DNA from: Corynebacterium lactis
GTDB taxonomy: Bacteria > Actinomycetota > Actinomycetes > Mycobacteriales > Mycobacteriaceae
Length of the DNA stretch: 64,000 nucleotides
Assembly (NCBI RefSeq): GCF_900519355.1
Contig: NZ_ULHE01000003.1
Location: 186,001 to 250,000 of the forward strand
Direction: 5' to 3'
Shown here: in pieces, positions 53,771 to 63,841 of the stretch
How positions within the stretch are numbered: position 1 is the first letter of the stretch
How the letters are laid out: each line of letters begins with the position of its first letter
Made by a program: the position numbers and the translations under genes
The notes under the pieces: model-generated
What the model was told of the DNA's origin: nothing
The model's input: the letters and a program-made list of their open reading frames with translations, nothing else
Databases searched by the model: none

Positions 53771-55503
53771 TCGCGCAGGTGACGCAGCTTGCGGCGCTCG
53801 CGGGCCGCGGCGGCCTCTGCCAGCCGACGCTCGCGCGCCATCTTCAGGGCAAAGCGGCGCTGTTCCTTGTCGTCGAGGTACAGCGGATCGTCGGAAAGCC
53901 CCTTGACCAGGGAGAGCATCAACGCGAGGATGACCAGCACGAAGGGACTGGCCGCCAGAATGGTGATGTTCTGCAAGTTCGACAGCGCGTCGCTGCCGCC
54001 CGTGACCAGCAGGACGATCGCGATGAGCGCGGTGAAGATGCCCCACATCGCGGTGACCGGGCGCGAGGCCGTGATGCGGCCGAACTGGCTCATCGTGCCC
54101 ATCACGGTGGACGCGGAGTCAGCGGAGGTAACGAAGAAGGTCGCCAGCAGAATCATCGCGATGGCCGAGGTCAGAGTGGAGGCCGGCATCGTGTCCAGCA
54201 GGTTGAAGAGCTGGCTCTCCGCGCTGCCGTCGCCGTAAATCGACGTACCGTGCTGCTCGTTGGTGATGGCAGATCCGCCGAAGATGGAAAACCACACGGC
54301 CGACACCAGCGAGGGAACCGCCACCACGGTGAAGACGAACTCGCGAATCGTGCGACCGCGGGAAATGCGGGCGATGAACATGCCCACAAACGGAGACCAG
54401 GACACCCACCAGGCCCAGTAGAAGATCGTCCAGGACGACAACCACTCGCCGGCGGTGCCATCTGCGGAGGCCGCGGAGCGCGCGGCCATCTCGAAGAAGG
54501 AGTTCAGGTAGGAGCCGATGGAGGTCGGAATGAGGTTCAGGATGACGACGGTCGGGCCGAGAACCAACACCAGCAGCGCCAGGACGCCCGCCGCCACCAT
54601 GTTGAAGTTGGAAATGTACTGGATGCCCTTGCCCACACCCGACAGCGCGGAGATAAGGAATGCCACGCCCAGAACGACAATCAGGCCGATCCAGAGGGTC
54701 GTGCCCTGGATCGCCTCAAAACCGTTGCGTTTCAGCCCCGCGGAAATCTGCAGCACGCCGATGCCCAGCGAGGCCGCGGTACCGAAGACCGTGGCGAAAA
54801 TGGCCAGCGCGTCGATGACCTTGCCCAGCCAGCCCTCGGCCCGGCGGGCACCGATCAGCGGGATGAATGCAGCCGAGATCAGCTGCTTGCGGCCGAGCCG
54901 GTAGGACGAGTACGCGATGGCCAGGCCGACGATGGCGTAGAGGGCCCACGGGTGCAGCGTCCAGTGGAACATCGTCGACGCCATGGCCGTGCCGACCTCC
55001 TTCGCGCGGTGCCCGGGGACCCCGTCGCGGTAGAAAGTCAGGGGCTCGGCCACGCCGTAGAACATGAGGCCAATGCCCATGCCCGCGGCGAACATCATCG
55101 CGATCCAGCTAGGCGTGGAAAACTCGGGCGACTCGTTGTCCTTACCCAGGCGGATATGGCCGAACTTGGAGATCGCCACCGCGGCAATGAAGAACACGAA
55201 GACGGTTCCCGCCAGGATGAACAGCCAGCCGATGTTGTCCACGACCCATGTCAGGGAGGTCGACGCGAAGGACGAAAACGAATCCGGGCCGAGCAGGCCC
55301 CACAGGACCACCGCGAGGATGGCGACGACCGCAGGGATTGTCACGCCGAGATTCAGCGGCGCCGAGGTATCGTCCGCCTGGGGCTTCGTCAGATCGGAGT
55401 TGAGGACGTCGCTAGATTCGGGTTCGCCGGTCGCGACTGCCCCACCCGATGCTGCCCCGTCCAATTGAGCATCTACTTCTGAGTCTTCTGGTGGATTTGT
55501 CAT
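53767..55503 (-). CDS. BCCT-family betaine/carnitine/choline transporter
   Basis: A 578-residue carrier with twelve helices. [17 protein letters not shown] (Gly-Met-Gly sodium and substrate helix), [16 protein letters not shown] and [29 protein letters not shown] are BCCT signatures. The acidic N-terminal and the basic C-terminal extension ([22 protein letters not shown]) resemble the osmosensing tails of BetP-like compatible-solute importers of corynebacteria. Convergent with pabB, overlapping its end by 4 bp. Confidence 0.92.
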   Translation of the reverse strand: MTNPPEDSEVDAQLDGAASGGAVATGEPESSDVLNSDLTKPQADDTSAPLNLGVTIPAVVAILAVVLWGLLGPDSFSSFASTSLTWVVDNIGWLFILAGTVFVFFIAAVAISKFGHIRLGKDNESPEFSTPSWIAMMFAAGMGIGLMFYGVAEPLTFYRDGVPGHRAKEVGTAMASTMFHWTLHPWALYAIVGLAIAYSSYRLGRKQLISAAFIPLIGARRAEGWLGKVIDALAIFATVFGTAASLGIGVLQISAGLKRNGFEAIQGTTLWIGLIVVLGVAFLISALSGVGKGIQYISNFNMVAAGVLALLVLVLGPTVVILNLIPTSIGSYLNSFFEMAARSAASADGTAGEWLSSWTIFYWAWWVSWSPFVGMFIARISRGRTIREFVFTVVAVPSLVSAVWFSIFGGSAITNEQHGTSIYGDGSAESQLFNLLDTMPASTLTSAIAMILLATFFVTSADSASTVMGTMSQFGRITASRPVTAMWGIFTALIAIVLLVTGGSDALSNLQNITILAASPFVLVILALMLSLVKGLSDDPLYLDDKEQRRFALKMARERRLAEAAAARERRKLRHLRD

Positions 55504-55653
55504 CTTTCAACCATGACCAGGTTTGACCTGGTATTTCAAGCGAAATGCCCAATTTTTCTCAGCAAATACTCATTTTCGGCGCACTCCGAGGACGGGGATT
55601 CCCCACGTTTTCACTGGTCGGAGCGGACACGAGCAGAAGAAGGTAACAATCGG

Positions 55654-56547
55654 CTAACGATTTTCCTCGCGCGCCGCTAAAACGGCCTGGTAAAGGTCCC
55701 TGTGCTTGGAAAGCCCCGCCGCGGCCGCGACCTCCTTGCACGCATCCTTGAGCCTCTCCCCTGCCGCTACGCGCTCCTCGACGCGCCCCACCAGGTCCTC
55801 GATCTCCACCGCCGGAGCCTCCTGCCCGACGCCCTCGATCACCACCGTAATCTCGCCGCGCACCCCCTCGGCAGCCCAGGCCGCGAGCTCGCCGAGGCTG
55901 CCCCTGCGCGTCTCCTCGTAGCGCTTGGTCAGCTCCCTGCTTACCGACGCCCGCCGCGTCGGCCCCAATACCTCTGCGGCGTCGGCGAGCGTCACGGCCA
56001 GCCGGTGCGGCGACTCGAAGAAGCAGCAGGCCCGGCGCTCGCTGACCAGCGATTCCAGCCACGCTCGGCGCGCCCCCGCCTTCCGGGGCGCGAACCCGTC
56101 GAAGCAGAAGTGCCCGACGCCCAAGCCGGAGAGCGCCAGCGCAGTGGTGACGGCGCTGGCGCCGGGGATGCAGGACACGGGAACTGACGCGTCGTGGGCG
56201 GCCGCGACGACGGCGAGCCCCGGGTCCGAGACCACCGGCATCCCCGCATCCGTGACCACGATGACCTTCTGCCCGGACTTCGCCGCCGCGATCAGGGAGG
56301 CGGTGCGGGATTCCTCGTTATGGTCAAAATTCGACACGAACTTACCCCGAGGCTCAATCCCCAACGCACTCGCCAGGCTCCGCGCCCGCCGGGTGTCCTC
56401 CGCGGCGATGACGTCGGCGTCGGCAAGCGCTGCGCACAGCCGGTCCGAGGCGTCCCCGATGTTTCCGAGAGGCGTTGCCACCAGCGTGATGCCGGGCCGC
56501 AGCGAGGTGGATTCGGACAGCGGCACGTCGGGCTCATGGGTCGTCAT
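55654..56547 (-). CDS. rsmI: 16S rRNA 2'-O-methyltransferase RsmI
   Basis: A 297-residue protein from the ATG of MTTHEPDVP. LVATPLGNIGD, AEDTRRARSLASALGI, VVTDAGMPVVSDPG and GITVVIEG are typical of RsmI (SAM-dependent, C1402 ribose). The upstream open frame has no family match. The start sits 8 nt after TAAGCT, consistent with a leaderless mRNA, and is divergent from the pmt gene across 25 bp. Confidence 0.93.
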   Translation of the reverse strand: MTTHEPDVPLSESTSLRPGITLVATPLGNIGDASDRLCAALADADVIAAEDTRRARSLASALGIEPRGKFVSNFDHNEESRTASLIAAAKSGQKVIVVTDAGMPVVSDPGLAVVAAAHDASVPVSCIPGASAVTTALALSGLGVGHFCFDGFAPRKAGARRAWLESLVSERRACCFFESPHRLAVTLADAAEVLGPTRRASVSRELTKRYEETRRGSLGELAAWAAEGVRGEITVVIEGVGQEAPAVEIEDLVGRVEERVAAGERLKDACKEVAAAAGLSKHRDLYQAVLAAREENR

Positions 56548-56572
56548 AGTCCCATAGCTTAAACTGACTACT
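56548..56572. promoter_or_regulatory. Overlapping divergent leaderless promoters (rsmI and pmt)
   Basis: The plus -10 TAAACT (56560-56565) lies 7 nt before the GTG of pmt, and the minus -10 TAAGCT (complement of 56556-56561) lies 8 nt before the ATG of rsmI. The two hexamers share two bases. Both genes look leaderless; the -35 parts must lie in the opposing coding sequence. Confidence 0.6.
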
Positions 56573-58132
56573 GTGACTACCGGCCTGCAGACCCCTCCCA
56601 CGACCCCCGAGCCCGTGACGTCCTCCGGGCAGCTCCGGCGCCCGTGGGATCGGATCGACACCTGGATCTTTGCGGTCATCACTGCGCTCACCGCCGTCAG
56701 TCGGCTAGTAGGGCTCACCTCGGCAACCGACAATGGCACTCCGCTCTTCGACGAGAAGCACTACGTCCCGCAGGCGTGGCAGCTCCTGGAATCGAGCAGG
56801 GGCCCGCTCTCGGTGGGCATCGAGGACAATCCCGGCTTCGGCCTTATCGTTCACCCCCCGGTGGCCAAGCAGATTATCGCGCTCGGCGAGTGGGCCTTCG
56901 GCTACAACGCGCTCGGCTGGCGCATCACCTCGGCGCTGGCGGGAATCGCCGTTGTCGTGCTGCTCATGGACATCGCCCGCAGGCTCACCCGCGGCTCCCG
57001 CATCGCCGTGATCATCGCCGGGGCCTACGGGCTTGCCGACGGTGTCCTGTTCGTCTCCTCGCGGGTCGGGATGCTCGACATGATCCAGACGCTGTTCATC
57101 GTCGGCGCGGTATGGGCGCTGCTGATTGACCAGGAGGACGCGAGGCGCAGGCTGCAAACGGCGGCGCTCGGCGTCAATAGCGCGGGAGGTGCCGTGCCCG
57201 GCGCCTTCGGCCCCTATCTCGGGTACCGCTGGTGGAGGCTACTGGCCGGTGGCATGCTCGGCCTCGCGCTCGGGGTGAAGTGGTCGGGCCTGTACTACAT
57301 CGCGGCGTTCGGCCTGTTCAGCGTGTTCAGCGACGTGGTGGAACGCAAGCGCGCCGGCGCCACGAAGCCGGTTCTCGGCGGCCTGGTGCGCGACACGGCG
57401 CCGGCTCTTCGGGACCTGGTGGCGGCCCCCTTGGTCGTCTATTTCCTCAGCTGGCGCTCCTGGTTCGCGGAGGAAACCTCCGTGTACCGGCACATCAGCC
57501 CGGATAGCCGGGAGACGGACCTAGCCCGGCTGCCGCTTTTCGACAAGCTGCCGGAGGCGGTGCAAAACTACCTGCACTACCAGTACAGCGTCCTGAAGTT
57601 CCACGCGGAGCTGACGACCTCCAACGGCCACCACCACCCGTGGGAGTCCAAGCCCTGGCACTGGCTGATTAGTTACCGCCCGATGCTCTACTACTCCACC
57701 GAGACGACCTGCTCCGGCGGCCGGGAGTGCAAGGGCTGGATCATGCTCTTCGGCACGCCGCCGATCTGGTGGCTGCTGGTACCCGTCGTGGTGTGGGCCG
57801 CCTGGCGCTGGCTGCGCCACCTGGACGGGCGCTACGCCATTGTCGTCATCGGTTTCCTGGCCTCGTGGCTGCCGTGGGTCATCTCCTACGACCGCCAGAT
57901 GTATTTCTTCTACGCCACGGCGCTGATCCCCTTCGTCCTCATCGGCTACGCGCTCATCGCGGCGGACCTGTCGACGTGGCAGTTTCAGGGCAGACGAGTC
58001 GGGCTCGGCATCGTCATCGCCCACGCGACGCTGGTCATCGCGGCGTTCATATTCTGGCTGCCGATTCTGACCGGAATCGTCCTGCCCGTCGACAATTTCA
58101 ACCTGCGCTTCTGGCTGCCGTCGTGGAGCTAG
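56573..58132 (+). CDS. pmt: Protein O-mannosyltransferase (Pmt, GT39)
   Basis: A 519-residue membrane glycosyltransferase with multiple helices. LFDEKHYVPQAW (Asp-Glu catalytic loop after TM1) and VHPPVAKQIIALGEW, with a large extracytoplasmic loop, match the PMT family. It transfers mannose from polyprenyl-phosphate-mannose to Ser/Thr of exported proteins. The divergent rsmI is the usual partner in Actinobacteria. Confidence 0.9.
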   Translation: MTTGLQTPPTTPEPVTSSGQLRRPWDRIDTWIFAVITALTAVSRLVGLTSATDNGTPLFDEKHYVPQAWQLLESSRGPLSVGIEDNPGFGLIVHPPVAKQIIALGEWAFGYNALGWRITSALAGIAVVVLLMDIARRLTRGSRIAVIIAGAYGLADGVLFVSSRVGMLDMIQTLFIVGAVWALLIDQEDARRRLQTAALGVNSAGGAVPGAFGPYLGYRWWRLLAGGMLGLALGVKWSGLYYIAAFGLFSVFSDVVERKRAGATKPVLGGLVRDTAPALRDLVAAPLVVYFLSWRSWFAEETSVYRHISPDSRETDLARLPLFDKLPEAVQNYLHYQYSVLKFHAELTTSNGHHHPWESKPWHWLISYRPMLYYSTETTCSGGRECKGWIMLFGTPPIWWLLVPVVVWAAWRWLRHLDGRYAIVVIGFLASWLPWVISYDRQMYFFYATALIPFVLIGYALIAADLSTWQFQGRRVGLGIVIAHATLVIAAFIFWLPILTGIVLPVDNFNLRFWLPSWS

Positions 58133-58161
58133 GCGACCCGCGCCTTTTCTTTCCGGCGCAG

Positions 58162-58914
58162 TTACTTCTCCTGCGGTGGCACTCCCGTGACCGGCAGGCC
58201 CGAGGCCGCCCGCCACGCCTGAGCTAGCGCGGTCGGTGTGTACCCGCCGAGCCACACCACCGCGAGCGCTACGGCGGACAGCGCCATCAACGCCAGGCCC
58301 GCGATGTCGCCAACGCTGTGCGCGCCGACGATCACGTCACGAATGCCGAAGCCAATGCTGAAGGTCGCAATGGCACCGTAGACCGGGGCCATGCCCATCG
58401 CCGCCCGCGGCCGCCACGCGGCCCACAGCATGCCGACGCCGAGGGCCAGGCGAATAGCTGCCAGTTTCACCGCGAGAGTAGCCCCCTGCTCCATCGGGTC
58501 CACCGTGGCGACCGTGCCCGACACCGGCGCCGCCCACTGGACTCCCAACTCGTGAGAGGCCCGCAGCATCGAGGAGGCGTCGGCAAGCGTGAGAATCGCC
58601 CAAGCTGACCAGGCGACGGCCAGCACAATCAGCACGGCGCGCGCGGTGCCCGCGACCAGGTTCCAGGCGCGCTCGCGGCGGCGACGCTCGGGCTCGAGTG
58701 TCAGGAGAATCTGCTCGGACAGGTCGACGGCCGAGAAATCCGACGTCGAGGCGGGGCCGACCGAAAGAGCCCGATTGACGCTGACGGCCCGCTCGTACCA
58801 CTGCCGACAGTCGGCACAGGCGCTCAGGTGGGCATCGATGACTTCGTCGGGGATGTCGGCCTTCTCGCCGTCCAACCGGGCGGACAGAGCTGCCCGCACG
58901 TCGTCGCACTCCAT
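58162..58914 (-). CDS. Zinc-finger (zf-HC2) membrane protein
   Basis: A 250-residue protein from the ATG of MECDDVRAALS. HLSACADCRQW has the HxxxCxxC zinc pattern of anti-sigma-type zf-HC2 domains at residues 30-40. Four or more helices follow (about 85-230) with a Trp/Ala-rich membrane part. No ECF sigma gene is adjacent, so it may act alone. Seventeen bp separate it from the DoxX gene upstream. Confidence 0.8.
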   Translation of the reverse strand: MECDDVRAALSARLDGEKADIPDEVIDAHLSACADCRQWYERAVSVNRALSVGPASTSDFSAVDLSEQILLTLEPERRRRERAWNLVAGTARAVLIVLAVAWSAWAILTLADASSMLRASHELGVQWAAPVSGTVATVDPMEQGATLAVKLAAIRLALGVGMLWAAWRPRAAMGMAPVYGAIATFSIGFGIRDVIVGAHSVGDIAGLALMALSAVALAVVWLGGYTPTALAQAWRAASGLPVTGVPPQEK

Positions 58915-58930
58915 GAAGTAGCCGCCTCCC

Positions 58931-59344
58931 CTACTTAGTGAACTGCCGGTCGAGGCTAAACCGGCCAGCGCCGAATACGAAGAGGACGAAGAGGCCGCCG
59001 ATGAGGGACAGCACCAGTTCGGCGCCGTTGTCGCGCACGAAGATGCCATTGCCGAGGTGCATCGACCACCAGGCGCCGACCATCTCGATGATGAAAATCA
59101 TCGCGACGGTGGGGGCCAGCAGGCCGAGGATGAGCAGTGCACCGCCGACGAGTTCGACGAGCGCGACGACCCACACCGTCAGGGGGGCCTGCGGGATATT
59201 GGCGGCCACAAAGCAGCCGGTGGTCTTGTCAATACCGGTGATGAAGATCTTGTCCCACCCGTGGAAGATAAAAATGACGCCCGCGATGAGGCGAAGTACC
59301 ACGAGCGCAATGTCACGCATAACCGGTCGATCCATGAAGGTCAT
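58931..59344 (-). CDS. DoxX-family membrane protein
   Basis: A 137-residue protein with four helices; LRLIAGVIFIFHGWDKIF and ALVELVGGALLILGLLAP are DoxX/DUF417-type. The ATG at 59344 (MTFMDRP) or 59335 is likely; the longer frame has no support. DoxX proteins sit in redox or lipid stress complexes in some actinobacteria; the role here is unknown. Confidence 0.8.
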   Translation of the reverse strand: MTFMDRPVMRDIALVVLRLIAGVIFIFHGWDKIFITGIDKTTGCFVAANIPQAPLTVWVVALVELVGGALLILGLLAPTVAMIFIIEMVGAWWSMHLGNGIFVRDNGAELVLSLIGGLFVLFVFGAGRFSLDRQFTK

Positions 59345-59366
59345 GCTACCGCACCAGGTACGCAAA

Positions 59367-59400
59367 AAGGCTCCTCCCAACCCCTCGGGAGAAGCCTTTC
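59367..59400 (-). terminator. Terminator of the glpR transcript
   Basis: On the minus strand AAAGGCTTCTCCC pairs with GGGAGGAGCCTTT around an 8-nt loop, ending in a TTTTT run. Symmetry also allows use on the other strand. Confidence 0.8.
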
Positions 59401-59510
59401 GCCAAACACACCCGGTGTGTCATGTCTTAGGTAGGCATATCGTAACAGGCTCTAGCTGCGAATAAAAATCGCCCTGACGTGCTCAGATTCCCCTAAGCTT
59501 TGTCCTAGGT

Positions 59511-60686
59511 CTAGCTCACGCGAGCGCGCGTCGCCGGGGCGTAGTCATCCTCGTCGAACTCGTATTCCGCGTACGGAAGATCCGCAAAATCCGGGTCCTC
59601 GTCATCTAGCTCCACGACGACGGCGCCGGGGCGGCGCAGACGCTGCGGGATGCCCAGCTCGTCGTCATCGCGGTGGCGAACGCCAAGCCGTGCCATCTTC
59701 ATCCGACGGATCCGACGGGCACGCAGCTCCTGCTCAGCTCGCACGGTACGGCGCAGGTTCACCAGGTACACCGCCATCAGGCCGACGCCCACCAGCGGGA
59801 TCCACCAGGTCCAGCCACCCACGACGACGCCAAGAACCGTCGCAAGGACGATAAAGGCCGCGAGCCCCGCCACCGAGCGACGACGGCGAGCGAAGCGCGT
59901 CTCCGCGTAGTGCGCATCCGAGATGGGGTCGAAGCCGCCACGGCCACGGCGCTTCTCGGCGAAGGCGTAGTCGTCCTCGGTGAGGGTATCGGTCAAAGTG
60001 TCGTCGACCAGGACGCCCTCGCTGTCGGAGGCGTCCCCGTCGTCCCCGTCCGCGTCGTCGCCACCTGCGACTGCGTCCGACGCTCCCGCGGTCTCGGCCT
60101 CCGTCTCAGCAGTGGCGTCGGCATTGGCATCGGCCTCTGTCTCTGCGTCAGCTGCAGCCTCAACCTCCGCGTACATCAAGTCGTCCTCGTCGACGAAGTC
60201 ACGGCGCACCGTCACCTCGCCGTGGCCCTCCGCAGCGTCCACTCGGTCCCGAGCCTGTCCGTCTTCCGCGACCTCCTCGGCGCCGTCCAGCGCGACGTCG
60301 TCGGCGCCTGCCTCCGCGGGCGCGGCCAGCTCGTAGACGACGTCGCTCTCGACGACTGCCGGGTTTTCCCCGGAGTTGTCGGTGTCGTCGATCAGGACGT
60401 CGCTGCCGTCGTGCTCATCGCTGGCTCGCGCATCGCGCTCGCCCTCAACCTGCGCATCGACGGTCTCCAGCGAGTCATCAACGTCGTCGGCGACCCGCAC
60501 ATCGGACTGCTTAAACGTGGGGCGCCGACGGGTAGCGGCAAGCTCCTCGCCACCCCTGTGCAGCACGCGGGTCTTGCCCAGCGCCTCCGAGGTACGACGA
60601 ATCGGCTTGCGGGTGTTGACCACCAGCGGCAGCAACACGAACAGCCACACGACGACGATGAGTATCAGCAGCAGCGAACTCGACAT
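59511..60686 (-). CDS. glpR: GlpR/SepX-like divisome membrane protein
   Basis: A 391-residue protein from the ATG of MSSSLLLILIVV (GAGGAG upstream). An N-terminal helix, a basic segment (RKPIRRTSEALGKTR), a very long acidic Ala/Glu/Asp-rich middle, two helices (about 290-330) and a basic/acidic C-terminus. Position after galU-glp-rimJ and this layout fit the receptor of the gephyrin-like protein Glp described in corynebacteria, SepX in Streptomyces. It would link Glp to the septum. Confidence 0.8.
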   Translation of the reverse strand: MSSSLLLILIVVVWLFVLLPLVVNTRKPIRRTSEALGKTRVLHRGGEELAATRRRPTFKQSDVRVADDVDDSLETVDAQVEGERDARASDEHDGSDVLIDDTDNSGENPAVVESDVVYELAAPAEAGADDVALDGAEEVAEDGQARDRVDAAEGHGEVTVRRDFVDEDDLMYAEVEAAADAETEADANADATAETEAETAGASDAVAGGDDADGDDGDASDSEGVLVDDTLTDTLTEDDYAFAEKRRGRGGFDPISDAHYAETRFARRRRSVAGLAAFIVLATVLGVVVGGWTWWIPLVGVGLMAVYLVNLRRTVRAEQELRARRIRRMKMARLGVRHRDDDELGIPQRLRRPGAVVVELDDEDPDFADLPYAEYEFDEDDYAPATRARVS

Positions 60687-60833
60687 AATCACTTCTCCTC
60701 GCGACTTTCCCGCCCCTTCCCTCCCGCTGTCTCCTCGAGTCGCCACAGCGTCAAGAAGCACGCATCAAAGGGGTGAAAAGCGCACAAAACTAGAGTTGCA
60801 CCTCACACTATCGGCAGCGCCGTACGACCTCGG

Positions 60834-61466
60834 TCAGGCGCGCCGCTCCGGCGGGAATTTCTCCGCCTCCTCGTACCTCGCATAGCCCGCCGCAACGATC
60901 GACTCCACCGCGCTTGCCGCGCTCACCCTCGCGTACGCGCGGTGATCCCTCCACTCCCCGTCCATGTGGAAGGCCTCGCGCGCAACGCCCTCAAACACGA
61001 AGCCGCACCGCTCGAGCACGCTTTCCGACGATCCGTTGGTCTCCAACACAGTCGCCTCAATCCGGTGAATACCGAGCTTCGTCGCATAATCACAGGCCAG
61101 CGCCACCGCGGCGGTGGCCACGCCCCCTCCCGTGAACGCACTGCCCACCCAGTACCCGATCCAGGCGTGCGCTATGGGGAACGGGGTAATCGAGCCGAGA
61201 GTCAGCATTCCCGCGAAGTGGCCGTCGACCTCGATGACAGCCGTTACCGCCAGCCCCTCCCGCTCCGCTACGCGCCAGCCGCGCAGGAGGCGTCGGAAAG
61301 CTCGACGATCGTGGGCGGAGGCCCAATCCGTGTCGAGGGTCGGCTCCACGGGCCGCAAGAGATGCTCGTCGAGGAGGCGGAAATACTGCCAATCCCGGAA
61401 GTCTCCCCGCTCGGGGGCGCGGAGGCGGACGCGACCGCCCCGCGCGACTAGGCGCGCGCTACGCAC
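60834..61466 (-). CDS. rimJ: RimJ/RimL-like GNAT acetyltransferase
   Basis: A 210-residue GNAT enzyme. GYWVGSAFTGGGVATAAVALACDYA is the CoA loop and NGSSESVLERCGFVFEGVAREAFHMDGEWRDH the RimJ-type end. It probably acetylates protein N-termini; ribosomal S5 is a family substrate. Eighteen bp after glp, in the galU-glp-rimJ-glpR operon. Confidence 0.85.
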   Translation of the reverse strand: MRSARLVARGGRVRLRAPERGDFRDWQYFRLLDEHLLRPVEPTLDTDWASAHDRRAFRRLLRGWRVAEREGLAVTAVIEVDGHFAGMLTLGSITPFPIAHAWIGYWVGSAFTGGGVATAAVALACDYATKLGIHRIEATVLETNGSSESVLERCGFVFEGVAREAFHMDGEWRDHRAYARVSAASAVESIVAAGYARYEEAEKFPPERRA

Positions 61467-61484
61467 GAGTTCCGATCTTCACTC

Positions 61485-62753
61485 TTACGACTGCCGCGCC
61501 ATGAACAGCACGTCGACGACATCGCCCGGGCGTACCCGCAGCACGTCCTCGGGGATGACGATGAGGCAGTTGGCCTCGGTCATACCGGCCAGGAGGTGCG
61601 CCTGCGCCCCACCGCTGCCGCCAAGTGGCTGCACCATGTACTCGCCAGTCTCGCGGTCGCGCATTAACTGGCCACGCACGAAGCCGCGGCGCTTCTCGAC
61701 GGACTCGATCGGGCCAACGGCTCTCGCCGTCACCGCGCGCCGACGCGGATTGCGCTTGCCCAGCGCGAGCCGGATCAGTGGGCGGACCATCACCTCGAAC
61801 ACCACCAGCGCACTGACCGGGTTCGAGGGCAGCAGGAACGTGGGAATCTTGCCGTCTCCCAGCGTGCCGAAGCCCTGCACGGAGCCCGGGTGCATGGCGA
61901 TGCGAGAGATATCGACCTCGCCCAGCTCCGCCAGCACTCGGCGAATCTGCTCGCCGGCCTCGCCGCCAACGGCGCCCGTGATGACCAGCAGCTCGCTCTT
62001 GATCAGCTGCCCCTCGATGATCTCGCGGATCCGACGCGGCTCACCTGCGGCAATGCCGACGCGGTGCACCTCGGCGCCCGCGTCGCGACCGGCCGCGGCC
62101 AGCGCGTAGGAGTTCACATCGTAGACCTGGCCAAGCCCCGGAGTACGGTCGACGTCAACCAGCTCGTTGCCGATGGAAATCACCGACAGGCGTGGCTTGG
62201 GGTGCACGAGAACCTTCGAACGGCCGACAGCCGCAAGCAGCCCCACCTGGGATGGCGAGATGACGGTATCGACGCTGACTGCCACATCGCCGGGCTGCAC
62301 ATCCGCGCCAATCTTGCGAACAAAGTCGCCCGAGTACACGGGGTGCAGGACGCTGACGCGGCGACCGCCACGATCGGTCCAGTTCAGCGGCACCACGGCG
62401 TCGGCAAGCGAAGGAAGCGGCGCGCCGGTCTGCACGCGGACGGCCTGCTTGGGCTGCAGCCGCATCGGATGGTGAGAGCCCGCGGCGACCTCGCCGACGA
62501 CGGGGAGCTCGACCTCACGAAAGTTAAGGTCGGTTCCACGAACGTCCGGACGCAGAGAACCCTCTCCTGCAATGTCGACGGCGCGCACGGCGTAGCCGTC
62601 GATCGCCGACTGGACGAACCCCGGAAGCGGCTCCTCGGCGAGCACATCCTCGGCGCAGAGCATGCCGAGGGACTCCGAAATCGCAATGCGAACCGGGTCG
62701 GGCATGACCGCATGGGCCGTAATCGCCGCCAGCTGTTCTTCGACTGAGCGCAT
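61485..62753 (-). CDS. glp: Gephyrin-like molybdotransferase Glp (MoeA family)
   Basis: A 422-residue MoeA-fold protein. SAIDGYAVRAVDI, GTGAPLPSLADAVV-like VQTGAPLPSLADAV, SIGNELVD, the GGEAGEQIR loop and FLLPSNPVSALVVFEV follow MoeA. MoeA adds Mo to molybdopterin; the version beside galU and glpR in corynebacteria is the cell-division protein Glp. I use that name from context. No other Mo-cofactor gene is nearby. Confidence 0.85.
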   Translation of the reverse strand: MRSVEEQLAAITAHAVMPDPVRIAISESLGMLCAEDVLAEEPLPGFVQSAIDGYAVRAVDIAGEGSLRPDVRGTDLNFREVELPVVGEVAAGSHHPMRLQPKQAVRVQTGAPLPSLADAVVPLNWTDRGGRRVSVLHPVYSGDFVRKIGADVQPGDVAVSVDTVISPSQVGLLAAVGRSKVLVHPKPRLSVISIGNELVDVDRTPGLGQVYDVNSYALAAAGRDAGAEVHRVGIAAGEPRRIREIIEGQLIKSELLVITGAVGGEAGEQIRRVLAELGEVDISRIAMHPGSVQGFGTLGDGKIPTFLLPSNPVSALVVFEVMVRPLIRLALGKRNPRRRAVTARAVGPIESVEKRRGFVRGQLMRDRETGEYMVQPLGGSGGAQAHLLAGMTEANCLIVIPEDVLRVRPGDVVDVLFMARQS

Positions 62754-62771
62754 CGGTGCCTCTCTTCCTCG

Positions 62772-63731
62772 CTACTGCCCCTGCTCCAGGCGCTCCTCCA
62801 TATAGGCACGAAGCCCCTCGCCATAATCCGGGTGGCGCAGGCCGAAGTCAACACACGCACGAATAAAGCCGCCCGGATTCCCCAGATCGTGGCGGAATCC
62901 GTCATGGACTACCACGTGAACCGGGTGGCCTTCCTGGATCAGAAGCTCGATGGCGTCGGTCAACTGGTACTCCCCACCCTTGCCGCGGGGGATGCGTCGC
63001 AGGGCGTCGAAGATAGCGCGGTCGAGCAGGTAGCGCCCGACTGCCACGTAGTTCGAAGGGGCATCCTCCGGATCCGGCTTCTCCACCATGCCACGGACCT
63101 TCTTGACGTCCGCCGGCGAATCCTCCGGGTCCGAGCCCTCCTCGCCCGCGGGCTCAATATCGAAGACTCCGTAGTTGTAGACCTCTTCGTGGGGAATCTC
63201 CAGCGCGCACAGCACCGATCCCCCGAAGCGCTCACGAACCTCACGCATGCGATCCATGACGCCGACGGGGAGCACGAGGTCGTCGGGAAGCATCACGGCG
63301 ACGCAATCCTCGTCGTCATCGAGCAGTGGCTCCGCGACGAGCACCGCGTGGCCAAGGCCCAGCGGCCGGTCCTGGACGACGGACTCCACCTTGATGACCT
63401 CGGCGGCCCGGCGCACCTTCGCCGCAATCTTGTCCTTTCCGCGCTCGGCGAGGGTCTGCTCCAGGTCAGGGCGGGGATCGAAGTGCCCCAGCACCCCGTC
63501 CTTGCTGGGCGCGGTGACGATAGCCAGGCGGGAGGCTCCGGCAGCCGCTGCTTCCTCGGCTATCATCTCGATGCCCGGGGTATCAACAACGGGCAGGAGC
63601 TCTTTCGGCACCGTTTTAGTAGCGGGCAGGAAACGGGTTCCCATGCCAGCGGCGGGGACGATAACGGTACGGATAGGGTTGCCGTTACCTCTGCCGTTAC
63701 CGCTGCCCGAGTCTGGAGACGAAGTGACCAT
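62772..63731 (-). CDS. galU: UTP-glucose-1-phosphate uridylyltransferase
   Basis: A 319-residue nucleotidyltransferase from the ATG of MVTSSPD. VIVPAAGMGTRFLPATKTVPKELLP is the GalU signature, with VMLPDDLVL, VEKPDPEDAPSNYVAVGRYLL and GKGGEYQLTDAI. It makes UDP-glucose for wall and trehalose precursors. TATCGT lies 7 nt before the ATG on the minus strand, so it is probably leaderless. First gene of the glp/rimJ/glpR operon. Confidence 0.95.
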   Translation of the reverse strand: MVTSSPDSGSGNGRGNGNPIRTVIVPAAGMGTRFLPATKTVPKELLPVVDTPGIEMIAEEAAAAGASRLAIVTAPSKDGVLGHFDPRPDLEQTLAERGKDKIAAKVRRAAEVIKVESVVQDRPLGLGHAVLVAEPLLDDDEDCVAVMLPDDLVLPVGVMDRMREVRERFGGSVLCALEIPHEEVYNYGVFDIEPAGEEGSDPEDSPADVKKVRGMVEKPDPEDAPSNYVAVGRYLLDRAIFDALRRIPRGKGGEYQLTDAIELLIQEGHPVHVVVHDGFRHDLGNPGGFIRACVDFGLRHPDYGEGLRAYMEERLEQGQ

Positions 63732-63806
63732 ACAAGCCACGATACCCAGATAACGACCTTTTGCCCGGGAGGTTCCCGGCGAGTGGTGAACGATTATTCC
63801 GAAAAA

Positions 63807-63834
63807 GTGACGGCGCCAAAAGGCCGGGTAGCCT
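63807..63834 (+). promoter_or_regulatory. Leaderless-type promoter of the cyclo-ligase gene
   Basis: GTGACG (63807-63812), 16 bp, TAGCCT (63829-63834), then 7 bp to the ATG. Transcription would start at the start codon. Confidence 0.5.
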
Positions 63835-63841
63835 ATTGATC

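Noticed and set aside
61485..62753. Ordinary MoeA for molybdenum cofactor synthesis
   Set aside because: No Mo-cofactor genes nearby, and the galU, rimJ and glpR context matches the divisome protein Glp; the enzymatic role cannot be excluded.
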